DNA of 13,131 nucleotides from Gemmataceae bacterium (GTDB taxonomy: Bacteria; Planctomycetota; Planctomycetia; Gemmatales; Gemmataceae): positions 1 to 13,131 of the forward strand of contig SIAL01000047.1 of NCBI GenBank assembly GCA_009691815.1. The letters run 5' to 3'. Positions 7,140 through 13,131 of the stretch are shown in pieces (position 1 is the stretch's first letter; each line of letters begins with the position of its first letter). The notes below the pieces were generated by a model, which saw only the letters and a list, made by a program, of their open reading frames with translations, did not search any database and was not told where the DNA came from. A program made the position numbers and the translations under genes.

Positions 7140-8525
7140 ATGGTTGGCATGGCGGTAAAGATTGTTGATGTCAGTCACCATACCGTTGACTATGCCTATC
7201 GCACCCCGATTAAGTTTGGCGGCGTGGCCTTGGACCGTGCCACTCTATTAAACGCCGAGGTGACCATCGAGGGGCCCAATGGCCGTCGGGCTCGGGGTTT
7301 TGGTTCGATGCCTCTTGGCAATGTGTGGAGCTTTCCCAGCAAACGACTCCATTACGATCAAACCATGGAAACCATGCGGACCATTGCGGACTTTGCTGCG
7401 GAGATCTATCGGACCTCAAAGTTTGCCGCGCATCCCATTCGGACCACCATGGATCTGGAACCGATGCTTTTCGCTGCGGGGGATTCCGTGGGCCAAGATC
7501 TAGGGCTAGGGGAACCGGTGCCCCACTTGGCCACGCTTGTCGCGGCCAGCCCTTTTGATGCGGCCTTGCACGACGCCTATGGCAAGTTTTTCAATAAACC
7601 GGTTTGGCACTGCTATGGCCCGGAGTTTCTAGGGGAGGACCTTAGTGCCTTTTTGGGAGTGGAATATGCCTCTATTCGCCTCGATCAACAGCTAAAGCCC
7701 CTTCCGGAACCCCGCTTGCCGATGTACCATCTTATCGGGGCGCTGGATCCCCTAGATGCCACCGAATTGCAAAAGCCCGTTGGCGATGGCTTGCCCGAAA
7801 CCCTTGAGGAGTGGATTCCTCGGGACGGCCTTAGCCACCTAAAGATCAAACTCAATGGCGATGACATTGGCTGGGATGTCAATCGGGTCTTGCGCATAGA
7901 GGAGATCGCCCGGCGGGCCATGCCGATCAAAAAGGTAAGCCATTGGCGCTATTCCCTCGATTTCAACGAACGGGTCCCCCACGAGGACAGTTTGCTCGAA
8001 TTTCTCGCCAAACTCGAGGAATTGTCCCCCGAAGCGTTTAACCGCATTGCCTACATCGAACAGCCGACAAAACGAGATCTCAAAAGCGATAAAGCAAACA
8101 CCATGCACAGGGCCTCGGCCCGGATACCCGTTGTCATTGACGAGTCGCTCCTTGACCTTGAGACCCTTTTGCTCGCTAGGGAAATGGGCTACACAGGGGC
8201 GGCGCTCAAGGCCTGCAAGGGACAAAGCCAGTCGCTTTTGATGGTCGCCGCCGCCCGCAAGCACGGCATGTTCCTTTGCGTCCAAGACCTCACTTGTCCC
8301 GGAGCCTCGCTGCTTCACTCCGCATCGCTTGCGGCATGGGTCAAGGGAATCAGCGCGATTGAGTCAAACGCAAGGCAATATATGCCCGGAGCCAACCTCC
8401 CTTGGGCCGACGACTTTCCGGGAATTTTTCGTATCCCCGATGGCCATATGGCAACGGCGTGTCTTGGCGGTGTTGGGCTTGCCGGCATCCCCGACTGGAA
8501 AACGGACGCGGCAAGGAGTTCCTGA
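7140..8525 (+). CDS. Enolase-superfamily enzyme (mandelate racemase/muconate lactonizing type), substrate unknown
   Basis: 461 residues, cytoplasmic, no signal peptide. An N-terminal capping domain (about 5-165) includes a VAASPFDAALHDAYGK segment (134-149) typical of these enzymes. The barrel shows the superfamily residues: LKIKLNG with Lys235 and Lys237 (KxK acid/base), metal ligands Asp274 (SLDFNE), Glu307 (YIEQP) and Asp334 (IDES), then Lys357 in ALKACKG on the opposite side. A KxK plus a later Lys is the pattern of the muconate lactonizing subgroup, which includes dipeptide epimerases and o-succinylbenzoate synthases. Known members abstract a proton alpha to a carboxylate using Mg2+. It is longer than the usual 350-400 residues, with extra sequence around 165-230. 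Its stop overlaps the start of the GIDE-LemA gene (TGATG). No menaquinone or peptide-recycling genes are nearby, so the substrate cannot be named. Confidence 0.85.
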   Translation: MVGMAVKIVDVSHHTVDYAYRTPIKFGGVALDRATLLNAEVTIEGPNGRRARGFGSMPLGNVWSFPSKRLHYDQTMETMRTIADFAAEIYRTSKFAAHPIRTTMDLEPMLFAAGDSVGQDLGLGEPVPHLATLVAASPFDAALHDAYGKFFNKPVWHCYGPEFLGEDLSAFLGVEYASIRLDQQLKPLPEPRLPMYHLIGALDPLDATELQKPVGDGLPETLEEWIPRDGLSHLKIKLNGDDIGWDVNRVLRIEEIARRAMPIKKVSHWRYSLDFNERVPHEDSLLEFLAKLEELSPEAFNRIAYIEQPTKRDLKSDKANTMHRASARIPVVIDESLLDLETLLLAREMGYTGAALKACKGQSQSLLMVAAARKHGMFLCVQDLTCPGASLLHSASLAAWVKGISAIESNARQYMPGANLPWADDFPGIFRIPDGHMATACLGGVGLAGIPDWKTDAARSS

Positions 8526-9883
8526 TGGACCATCCTGCGGAAGTGTGGGTCCCCATTGGTGGCATCGTGCTGGCGGGGCTAATGCTTTTGGGATGGATGC
8601 GTTCCCTTAAACAGCGCCGATTATTGGAAGATCTGCCCACCTCGAAAGTCAAAGGTGTCTTCATCGGTTTGGTCGAAGTCAAGGGTACGGCGGAGTCGGA
8701 AGATCCTCTGGAAAGCTACCTTGCCGAGGAACAATGTGTCGGTTTCGATTGGAGTGTGGCTGAACATTGGACGCGGACCGTCACCGAAAGCTACACCGAT
8801 TCCGAGGGGAAATCCCAAACCCGGACGAAAACCGAGTCGGGTTGGACCCAAATCGATGGAGGCAGCGACCTACAAACTTTTTACCTTCGTGATGATACCG
8901 GCGCCCTAAGAATTAATCCCAAAGGCGCCAAGTTGGAGATGACCTCGGTTTTCGATCAGACCTGTGGCATCTTGGATCCCTTGTACTATGACATGGGCCC
9001 GGCTCATGCCGTGGCCAATTCGAACTTTAGGCGGCGTTTTTATGAAACGGCCATTGTGTTGCACGCCCCCCTTTTTGTCGTGGGACAGGCGCGAGAACGC
9101 CAAGATATTGTCGCTCCCGAAATTGCCGAGGACGAGAATGCCCCGCTATTTTTAATCTCCACCCGGTCCGAGGAAGAGGTACTTAGGGCTAGGGGTTGGA
9201 GCCTTTTCGCATGGGCCTTCTTTGGCCTTGTTTTTATCGTGTCGGGTTGGGTCATTCGGGATTTGGGCCTGCTTAAAAAATCCGCCGAGGAAGTATGGCC
9301 CGGCTGGTTGGTCCCCGTGGGAATCTTTGGCGGGGGCCTTTTTCTCGCATGGGTTTTACAGGTTTACAACAGCCTCATTGACCTTCGCAATCGGACCAAC
9401 CGGGCTTGGTCGCTTGTGGACATAGAGCTCAAGCGCCGTGCCGACTTAATCCCCCAACTCATTCGTACCGTGGAGGGGATCAAAGGCTACGAAAAGGAGG
9501 TACAAAAGATTCTTAGTGCATTGCGTCAACAGGCCAAAACCGGTTCGGGTTCGGGGGTTGTTGGGTTGGCCCCACCCATAAGGGTATTGATCGAATCCTA
9601 TCCCGATCTCAAATCTATTACTAATTTTGCCAAGCTATCCACGGAGCTTGCCAACACCGAAGATCGCATCGCCTTGGCCCGGGGATATTTCAACGATCAG
9701 GCGACTTGCCAAAACACCCGACTTGAACGGATCCCCGAAGGGTGGCTTGCCCAACTTGCAGGTTTCAAGCAGCGAAAACTTTGGTCCGCGACCCATTTGG
9801 AACGATCTCTGGTAACGGTCCACTTTGCGGAAAACGGAGCCAAAAAACCGGCCAAAAAACCGACTAAAGTGCCGCCGTCCTAG
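8525..9883 (+). CDS. Membrane protein fusing a GIDE-type domain to a LemA domain
   Basis: 452 residues from ATG 8525, which overlaps the preceding TGA by one base; AAGGAG lies six bases upstream. The same frame stays open further upstream, but only inside the enolase gene. Order: a first membrane segment (about 8-25); a region of about 40-215 resembling the GIDE domain (PF12483, related to the middle part of mitochondrial MUL1/MAPL), with GxxEVKGTAES near 48-58 and LRINPKGA at 128-135; two membrane segments (about 226-244 and 260-280); then LemA with YNSLIDLRNRTNRAW (281-295) and KRRADLIPQL (303-312), ending near IALARGYFN (382-390). The tail is Lys/Pro-rich. No RING finger is present, so ubiquitin ligase activity is not implied. 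The LemA role is poorly known; the family is linked to envelope stress. Likely co-translated with the enzyme before it. Confidence 0.87.
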   Translation: MDHPAEVWVPIGGIVLAGLMLLGWMRSLKQRRLLEDLPTSKVKGVFIGLVEVKGTAESEDPLESYLAEEQCVGFDWSVAEHWTRTVTESYTDSEGKSQTRTKTESGWTQIDGGSDLQTFYLRDDTGALRINPKGAKLEMTSVFDQTCGILDPLYYDMGPAHAVANSNFRRRFYETAIVLHAPLFVVGQARERQDIVAPEIAEDENAPLFLISTRSEEEVLRARGWSLFAWAFFGLVFIVSGWVIRDLGLLKKSAEEVWPGWLVPVGIFGGGLFLAWVLQVYNSLIDLRNRTNRAWSLVDIELKRRADLIPQLIRTVEGIKGYEKEVQKILSALRQQAKTGSGSGVVGLAPPIRVLIESYPDLKSITNFAKLSTELANTEDRIALARGYFNDQATCQNTRLERIPEGWLAQLAGFKQRKLWSATHLERSLVTVHFAENGAKKPAKKPTKVPPS

Positions 9884-9890
9884 AGCCTTT

Positions 9891-9918
9891 GGACCCTTTT
9901 CGTTAATTGAAAGGGTCC
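9891..9918. terminator. Inverted repeat between convergent genes, likely bidirectional terminator
   Basis: GGACCCTTT (9891-9899) and AAAGGGTCC (9910-9918) form a perfect 9-bp stem with a 10-base loop. It lies eight bases after the GIDE-LemA stop and 15 bases beyond the stop of the opposing coiled-coil gene. T runs are short on both sides. The placement between convergent genes supports a terminator serving both. Confidence 0.55.
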
Positions 9919-9932
9919 TTCCATCATGGGCC

Positions 9933-10535
9933 TTAGGGCTTTTTGACTTCCCGAATGCGACTGGCCGGAACCACTTCAAGCCAACCCCGGCCTGGTTTGG
10001 TTTTGGCCGGGATGTCCATTGGACCGCCAAGCCCCGCCGAGAGCATATCACGATGGGACTCTTCATCCGCGCCCACAAGAGCCATGATTCCCTTTTTCAT
10101 TTGGTCACATCGACTGGCAAAAATATCCCGCTCCGCCGTTCGTCCTTTCAGCTCGATCACCAACCGATTGCGTTCAAGAGCCACAATTTTGAGGGCGGCA
10201 ACCTCACGGAGCAACTGATCTCGTTCGTCCACCACGACCAAGAGTTTTGCCACCTCGGTCTTAAGGTGGTCTCGTTCAACAACCACTTCCCTCAACTCGG
10301 TCACTTCACGGTGCGACCCGTCGCGCACGGCCTCGACCTCCAACAGTTTGACCCGTAAGTCCGTTTGATTGTCCGCCAAATGGCCGTTGGCTTTTAGGGC
10401 GGATTCGAGTTCCCTTTGCAGCGACCTAGAATGGTTTCGTAAATCGAGATAATTGGATTGGCTCCCCTGCGTTAGTCCAAAGAGTCCAAAAAGAGCAAAC
10501 CCTATCCACAAAAGCGACCGATTCGATTGCCCCAT
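9933..10535 (-). CDS. Secreted or membrane-anchored coiled-coil protein with 17-residue repeats
   Basis: 200 residues from ATG 10535. An in-frame TTG at 10562 would add nine residues but has no ribosome site, whereas ATG has GGGGG four bases upstream and gives a clean N-terminus (Arg6, then a hydrophobic SLLWIGFALFGLFGL). This is a signal peptide or anchor, so the protein works in the periplasm or at the membrane. Residues 27-150 are almost all helix-forming and charged, a long coiled coil. Within it, four repeats start at Val70, Glu87, Glu104 and Glu121, spaced exactly 17, with consensus ERDxLxxEVAxLxxVV; a fifth ERD follows after 14. The C-terminus (about 165-200) is Gly/Pro/Lys-rich. No enzyme motif is visible and I do not recognise the family. 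It may be a scaffold or spacer; that is inference. Convergent with the GIDE-LemA operon. Confidence 0.75.
   Translation of the reverse strand: MGQSNRSLLWIGFALFGLFGLTQGSQSNYLDLRNHSRSLQRELESALKANGHLADNQTDLRVKLLEVEAVRDGSHREVTELREVVVERDHLKTEVAKLLVVVDERDQLLREVAALKIVALERNRLVIELKGRTAERDIFASRCDQMKKGIMALVGADEESHRDMLSAGLGGPMDIPAKTKPGRGWLEVVPASRIREVKKP
10134..10328 (-). repeat. Degenerate 51-base tandem repeats coding for 17-residue coiled-coil units
   Basis: Three units of 51 bases (10328-10278, 10277-10227, 10226-10176) and a fourth shortened to 42 bases (10175-10134) encode the ERDxLxxEVAxLxxVV repeats of the coiled-coil gene. The DNA has diverged more than the protein, so the array is old and selected at protein level rather than a recent slippage product. 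Confidence 0.55.
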
Positions 10536-10930
10536 ATTGCCCCCAACCCAAAAAAATGGCAACTATTTCTAGCCCGATCATTCCAGTTTTGCAAAGGAGA
10601 TGCAAAGACCCATTGAAGGAAATATCGGTTACCCAAATATCCTAATCTAGTCAAACATGCCAGTATTCCCAAAATTACATTGAGGGCGAATTTTGGGATG
10701 GCGCAAACCTTTTACCCCGTCCAGGCCCCCTAGATAACACAATGAACATAATAGGAGAAATAGATAAAATAAAAATCCCCCGAATAACCCCGATTTTTGT
10801 AAACTTTCCCTCAAGTTTTCCCAATCGGCCTTTCTTCGGAGTGAACACACAGGATATGAACCCCGTGATGAATACGGGCCATGGAATCCAATTATCCGGA
10901 TTTCCGGTTCCACCAAGTGAAAGGGTCATG
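10536..10930. other. AT-rich divergent intergenic region
   Basis: About 395 bases between the divergent starts of the coiled-coil gene and the DUF1571 gene. It must hold both promoters, but no convincing -35/-10 pair was seen. It contains one long inverted repeat (10667-10698) and an AT-rich patch (about 10736-10780). On the minus strand, two overlapping frames (10916-10647 and 11013-10675) give hydrophobic peptides, but neither has a credible start or recognisable domain. A plus-strand reading open from 10742 has no ribosome site and is taken as upstream sequence of the DUF1571 gene. Confidence 0.5.
10667..10698. repeat. Perfect 10-bp inverted repeat
   Basis: TCCCAAAATT (10667-10676) and AATTTTGGGA (10689-10698) are exact reverse complements around a 12-base spacer. 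There is no T run on either side, so a binding site for a dimeric regulator is as likely as a transcript hairpin. It lies in the divergent region, about 130 bases from the coiled-coil gene start. Confidence 0.5.
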
Positions 10931-12061
10931 ATGGCAAATACTAGCCGTGTGATGTTTCTTCTCCGGGTACCTTTTGTGACAAGTTTCATGGCGGGTTGGG
11001 GAATGTTGGCCATCAGTTTTATGACTTGCGCCCCTGTTGCGGGGTGTCAAATCTTGGATGTGCCCCAGGGCCTTTTTGGCGATCGCATCACCACCCCCAT
11101 TTCGTCCAATCCACCCGTGGCCACCGCCAAAGGCTCTTTGCCAAGTCAAAAACCTCTCGCCCCGATTCAATTGGTTTCAAACGCCGTACCTTCTCCCGAA
11201 CCGGCCAACCAACCTTTGTTTACTGCTAGCACCAAACCCATTGCCAAGGAGGGGCTCCACATTCGGCCGGATCTTTTGCTTGCCACCCGGGGAATGCTGG
11301 CTGCCCTAACCCCGATCGACCCCCCTCTACCCATGCCCGCGGGTCCCACGGAAACCGACCCCTTAATGATCGTTTATCGCCGAGGTTACAATTGGTTTCA
11401 GGGAACTGACAGTTTCACTTGCCGGATGTTTCGTCGGGAGGTGGTGCGGGGTAAACCGCACCCTGAGGAACTCATGTCGTTTCAATACCGAAAAAATCCT
11501 TACAGCATACATTTCAAATGGTTAGGGCAAGAGGGCAAGGGCCGAGAGGTGGTCTATGTTGAGGGAAAATATGACGACAAAATCCAAACCAAATTGGCGG
11601 GAGGGGACATCCCTTTTGTCTCCGCAGGGAAACGAATGAGCTTTTCCATTGACAATCCACTCGTGCGAAACGCCAGTCGGCACAGTGTTCGTGAAGCGAG
11701 TTTTGGCTTTATGTTGTCCACGGTTGGCACCATGATTTCTCATCAAAAAGAGAATAACCCCAAACTGGGAAGCATCCAGTACATTGGCAAAATTCGCCGC
11801 CCCGATATCGAAGGCGAGATTGAACTGGTGGAGTGCCGGTTGGCCCCGGGGGCCGAACATGCCCTTCCCGAGGGTGGCCGCCGACTTTATGGCTTTGATC
11901 CGGTGTTGGGCAACCCAGTCCTTTTGCAAACATTCGACCTCAAAGGCCAAGAGGTGGAATATTACCGCTATGACCGATTCTTTTTCAAAGGCCTAGAAGA
12001 GGACGACTTCAATCCGGAAGTCCTTTGGGTTCAACCAAATGGGAAACCAAAACAGTCCTAA
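10931..12061 (+). CDS. DUF1571 lipoprotein, function unknown
   Basis: 376 residues from ATG 10931. The frame is open back to 10742, but AAAGGG five bases before 10931 and a proper signal sequence select this start; the adjacent ATG 10928 is equally possible. Residues 1-38 form a type II signal peptide (Arg6, Arg12, hydrophobic core) ending in a good lipobox, VAGC, with Cys39 as the lipidated residue. A Pro-rich linker follows (about 50-140), then the DUF1571 domain (PF07608; about 145-365) with features I recall for the family: Y..G..W, SFQYRKNPYSIHFKWLG, GREVVYVEGKYD, and a C-terminal DLKGQEVEYYRYD segment. The family is frequent in planctomycetes and has no known function. The lipobox places it at a membrane facing the periplasm. 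It appears to be transcribed alone; a hairpin lies after it (12099-12127). Confidence 0.85.
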   Translation: MANTSRVMFLLRVPFVTSFMAGWGMLAISFMTCAPVAGCQILDVPQGLFGDRITTPISSNPPVATAKGSLPSQKPLAPIQLVSNAVPSPEPANQPLFTASTKPIAKEGLHIRPDLLLATRGMLAALTPIDPPLPMPAGPTETDPLMIVYRRGYNWFQGTDSFTCRMFRREVVRGKPHPEELMSFQYRKNPYSIHFKWLGQEGKGREVVYVEGKYDDKIQTKLAGGDIPFVSAGKRMSFSIDNPLVRNASRHSVREASFGFMLSTVGTMISHQKENNPKLGSIQYIGKIRRPDIEGEIELVECRLAPGAEHALPEGGRRLYGFDPVLGNPVLLQTFDLKGQEVEYYRYDRFFFKGLEEDDFNPEVLWVQPNGKPKQS

Positions 12062-12098
12062 AAACAGGACTCTGCCAACCTGACAGATCCCAAGAGAA

Positions 12099-12127
12099 GC
12101 CCCATTGCAGCTGACGCCAGTTGGGGC
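12099..12127. other. GC-rich hairpin after the DUF1571 gene
   Basis: GCCCCA (12099-12104) pairs with TGGGGC (12122-12127); an inner CAGCTG/CAGTTG pairing is an alternative. An A run rather than a T run follows on the plus strand, so it is not a classical intrinsic terminator for the DUF1571 gene, though it may mark or protect the transcript end. Confidence 0.3.
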
Positions 12128-12153
12128 AGTTAAAAAAAATCCCCAAAAAGGAC

Positions 12154-12181
12154 TTGCACGACCTAAGTGCAATCTTATCCT
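12154..12181 (+). promoter_or_regulatory. Possible promoter with overlapping palindromic operator before the receiver gene
   Basis: TTGCAC (12154-12159) and GTGCAA (12167-12172) form a perfect 6-bp palindrome with a 7-base spacer. TTGCAC could also be a weak -35 box, with TATCCT (12176-12181) as a weak -10 box at 16 bases. The palindrome would then cover the -35 and the spacer, a repressor-like arrangement. Both promoter boxes are poor matches, so this is tentative. Confidence 0.25.
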
Positions 12182-12310
12182 ACCTTTGCAAGAAAAGCAC
12201 CAAGCAACCAGTCAAGGTTGGCATCCTATTTGCCCGTAACCCTAGTTGGGTCTCGCGTAAACAGGATTCATGACCGGGTGGTTGTGGTATCGCGGGAAGG
12301 ATACGGCACC

Positions 12311-12739
12311 ATGATGGCACTGGCCCCGGAAGCTCGGGACTTTTCTGTCCTTATTGCTGACGATGAGCCTAGCAGTCGGGAAACCCTGCGAGGAATCGTC
12401 GAGCCTTTGGGCTATAAAACGATTCTGGCCCCTACCGGGGAGCAGGCTATCGACATCATTCGGTCGATGTCTATCCATCTCGCCCTGCTTGACTTAAACC
12501 TTCCGCGCATGAGTGGTCTGGATGTTCTTCGGATGGCTCGGCAAATCATTGCCGGGCTGCCCGCCATCCTCGTCACCGCGGATGCGTCGGTCAAGGTTAT
12601 GCGTGATGCCCAAAGGGAGGATGTTTTCAGCGTCATTCCAAAGCCTGTCAGCAGAAGCGTTGTGATCTATACGATCACCCGTGCCCTTGCTCAGCGCTAT
12701 GGATCCGTTGGCGATAACCCTCAAACCCCGGTTGTGTGA
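12311..12739 (+). CDS. Stand-alone CheY-like response regulator receiver protein
   Basis: 142 residues, one receiver domain and no output domain. Seen are the acidic pair Asp17-Asp18 (LIADDE), phospho-acceptor Asp61 (LLDLNLPRMSG), switch Thr89 (LVTAD) and Lys111 (IPKP), all in canonical places, so it should be phosphorylated by a histidine kinase and act through protein contacts. The C-terminus beyond about 130 is short and Pro-containing. The start at ATG 12311 (or the adjacent ATG 12314) is chosen for GGGAAGG ten bases upstream and because the domain begins at once; the frame extends to a GTG at 12167, but that extra 48-residue leader looks non-coding. No kinase lies in the window, so the partner and pathway are unknown. 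groES follows after 57 bases on the same strand and could share its transcript. Confidence 0.85.
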   Translation: MMALAPEARDFSVLIADDEPSSRETLRGIVEPLGYKTILAPTGEQAIDIIRSMSIHLALLDLNLPRMSGLDVLRMARQIIAGLPAILVTADASVKVMRDAQREDVFSVIPKPVSRSVVIYTITRALAQRYGSVGDNPQTPVV

Positions 12740-12796
12740 CCGGCCCCTAACTTTTACCTTTTGTTTGGTTTTGTTTGCTTGCACGGAGTTCCAAAA

Positions 12797-13090
12797 ATGA
12801 AGACTGAGATCCATCCCCTCAATGACAAGATCCTAGTAGAGCGCCATGAGGCCGAATCCGCTTCCGCGGGCGGAATCCTTCTGCCCGACGCCGCCCGGGA
12901 AAAACCCCGCCAAGGCAAAGTCCTTCGCACCGGCACGGGCAAGGCCCTCGAAGGCGGCAAGCGCGCAGCGTTTCAGGTCAAGGTCGGCGACAAGGTCCTT
13001 TTCTCTTCCTACTCGGGGAGCGAAATCACCGTGGACGGCAAAGAATACCTGATCATGACCGAGGAAGATGTCCTCGCGGTTGTTGCCTAA
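12797..13090 (+). CDS. groES: Co-chaperonin GroES (Hsp10)
   Basis: 97 residues, the normal GroES length. It forms the heptameric lid of the GroEL folding chamber in the cytoplasm. Seen are LNDKILVERHEAE (8-20), the mobile loop with GGILLP (25-30), whose Ile-Leu-Leu contacts GroEL, GKVLRTGTG (40-48), KVGDKVLFSSYSGSEI (62-77) and the closing YLIMTEEDVLAVV (84-96). The start is ATG 12797, with GGAG eight bases upstream; the in-frame TTG at 12761 would add an atypical 12-residue leader. No CIRCE element (TTAGCACTC-N9-GAGTGCTAA) is visible upstream, so HrcA control is not indicated here. A groEL gene would be expected next but is beyond the window. Planctomycetes often carry several groES/groEL copies; which copy this is cannot be told. 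Confidence 0.96.
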   Translation: MKTEIHPLNDKILVERHEAESASAGGILLPDAAREKPRQGKVLRTGTGKALEGGKRAAFQVKVGDKVLFSSYSGSEITVDGKEYLIMTEEDVLAVVA

Positions 13091-13111
13091 TTGGATCGGA
13101 TGGAGAGTGAT

Positions 13112-13131
13112 CCGGGGGTGGAAGCCCCCGG
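13112..13131. other. Strong GC hairpin after groES at the window edge
   Basis: CCGGGGG (13112-13118) and CCCCCGG (13125-13131) form a perfect 7-bp stem with a TGGAAG loop, starting 21 bases after the groES stop. The sequence that would show a T run is outside the window. It could be a terminator of groES, or an RNA processing or attenuation hairpin between groES and groEL. Confidence 0.45.

Noticed and set aside
9825..10358. A 177-residue plus-strand frame across the end of the GIDE-LemA gene and the coiled-coil gene.
   Set aside because: It is antisense to the coiled-coil gene and runs through the terminator-like inverted repeat; the coiled-coil reading has a signal peptide and regular repeats.
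10742..10930. N-terminal extension of the DUF1571 protein to ATG 10742.
   Set aside because: It would bury the signal peptide and lipobox 60 residues inside the protein, and it has no ribosome site; the start at 10931 has both.
12167..12310. N-terminal extension of the receiver protein to GTG 12167.
   Set aside because: No ribosome site is seen, and the extra 48 residues have no receiver-like or other recognisable sequence.
12740..12796. A CIRCE heat-shock element before groES.
   Set aside because: Searched by eye for TTAGCACTC-N9-GAGTGCTAA and near forms; none found. The palindrome at 12154-12172 has the wrong spacing.

Overview
The window looks like a piece of a planctomycete chromosome, probably Gemmataceae-like. 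It is fairly GC-rich and has a DUF1571 lipoprotein, a GIDE-LemA fusion, a small secreted redoxin-like protein of planctomycete type, and Gram-negative style Kdo/LPS-export genes. No rRNA, tRNA, insertion sequence, integrase, CRISPR array or phage gene was seen. Gene assignments come from reading translated motifs by eye; no database search was run.

Left part (1-6345), all on the minus strand. Read in transcription order, kdsD (arabinose-5-phosphate isomerase, 6345-5290), kdsC (Kdo-8-phosphate phosphatase, 5270-4749) and a very large LptC/LptA-like protein (4694 or 4742 to 1395) form one compact operon. This is the enterobacterial kdsD-kdsC-lptC-lptA order, but one protein of about 1,100 residues stands where two of about 190 would be expected. 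Next comes a separate transcription unit for a 41-residue very basic protein (1152-1027), with an extended -10 promoter, a good ribosome binding site and a hairpin terminator. Last is the N-terminal 292 residues of a secreted phosphodiester glycosidase (NAGPA) family protein, cut by the window edge.

Middle (6346-9883), plus strand. A 148-base divergent gap separates kdsD from a three-gene operon: a secreted thioredoxin-fold-like protein with a CxxC motif, an enolase-superfamily enzyme of unknown substrate, and a membrane protein joining a GIDE-type domain to a LemA domain. The last two genes overlap by one base (TGATG), so they are probably translationally coupled. An inverted repeat at 9891-9918 sits between this operon and the convergent gene that follows.

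Right part (9933-13131). A minus-strand coiled-coil protein with 17-residue internal repeats diverges, across an AT-rich gap of about 395 bases, from a plus-strand DUF1571 lipoprotein. Then come a stand-alone CheY-like receiver protein and groES. A strong GC hairpin lies at the very end of the window.

The most unusual items are the giant Lpt-like bridge protein, the 41-residue basic protein with its own promoter and terminator, the enolase/GIDE-LemA coupled pair, and the 17-residue repeat coiled coil.
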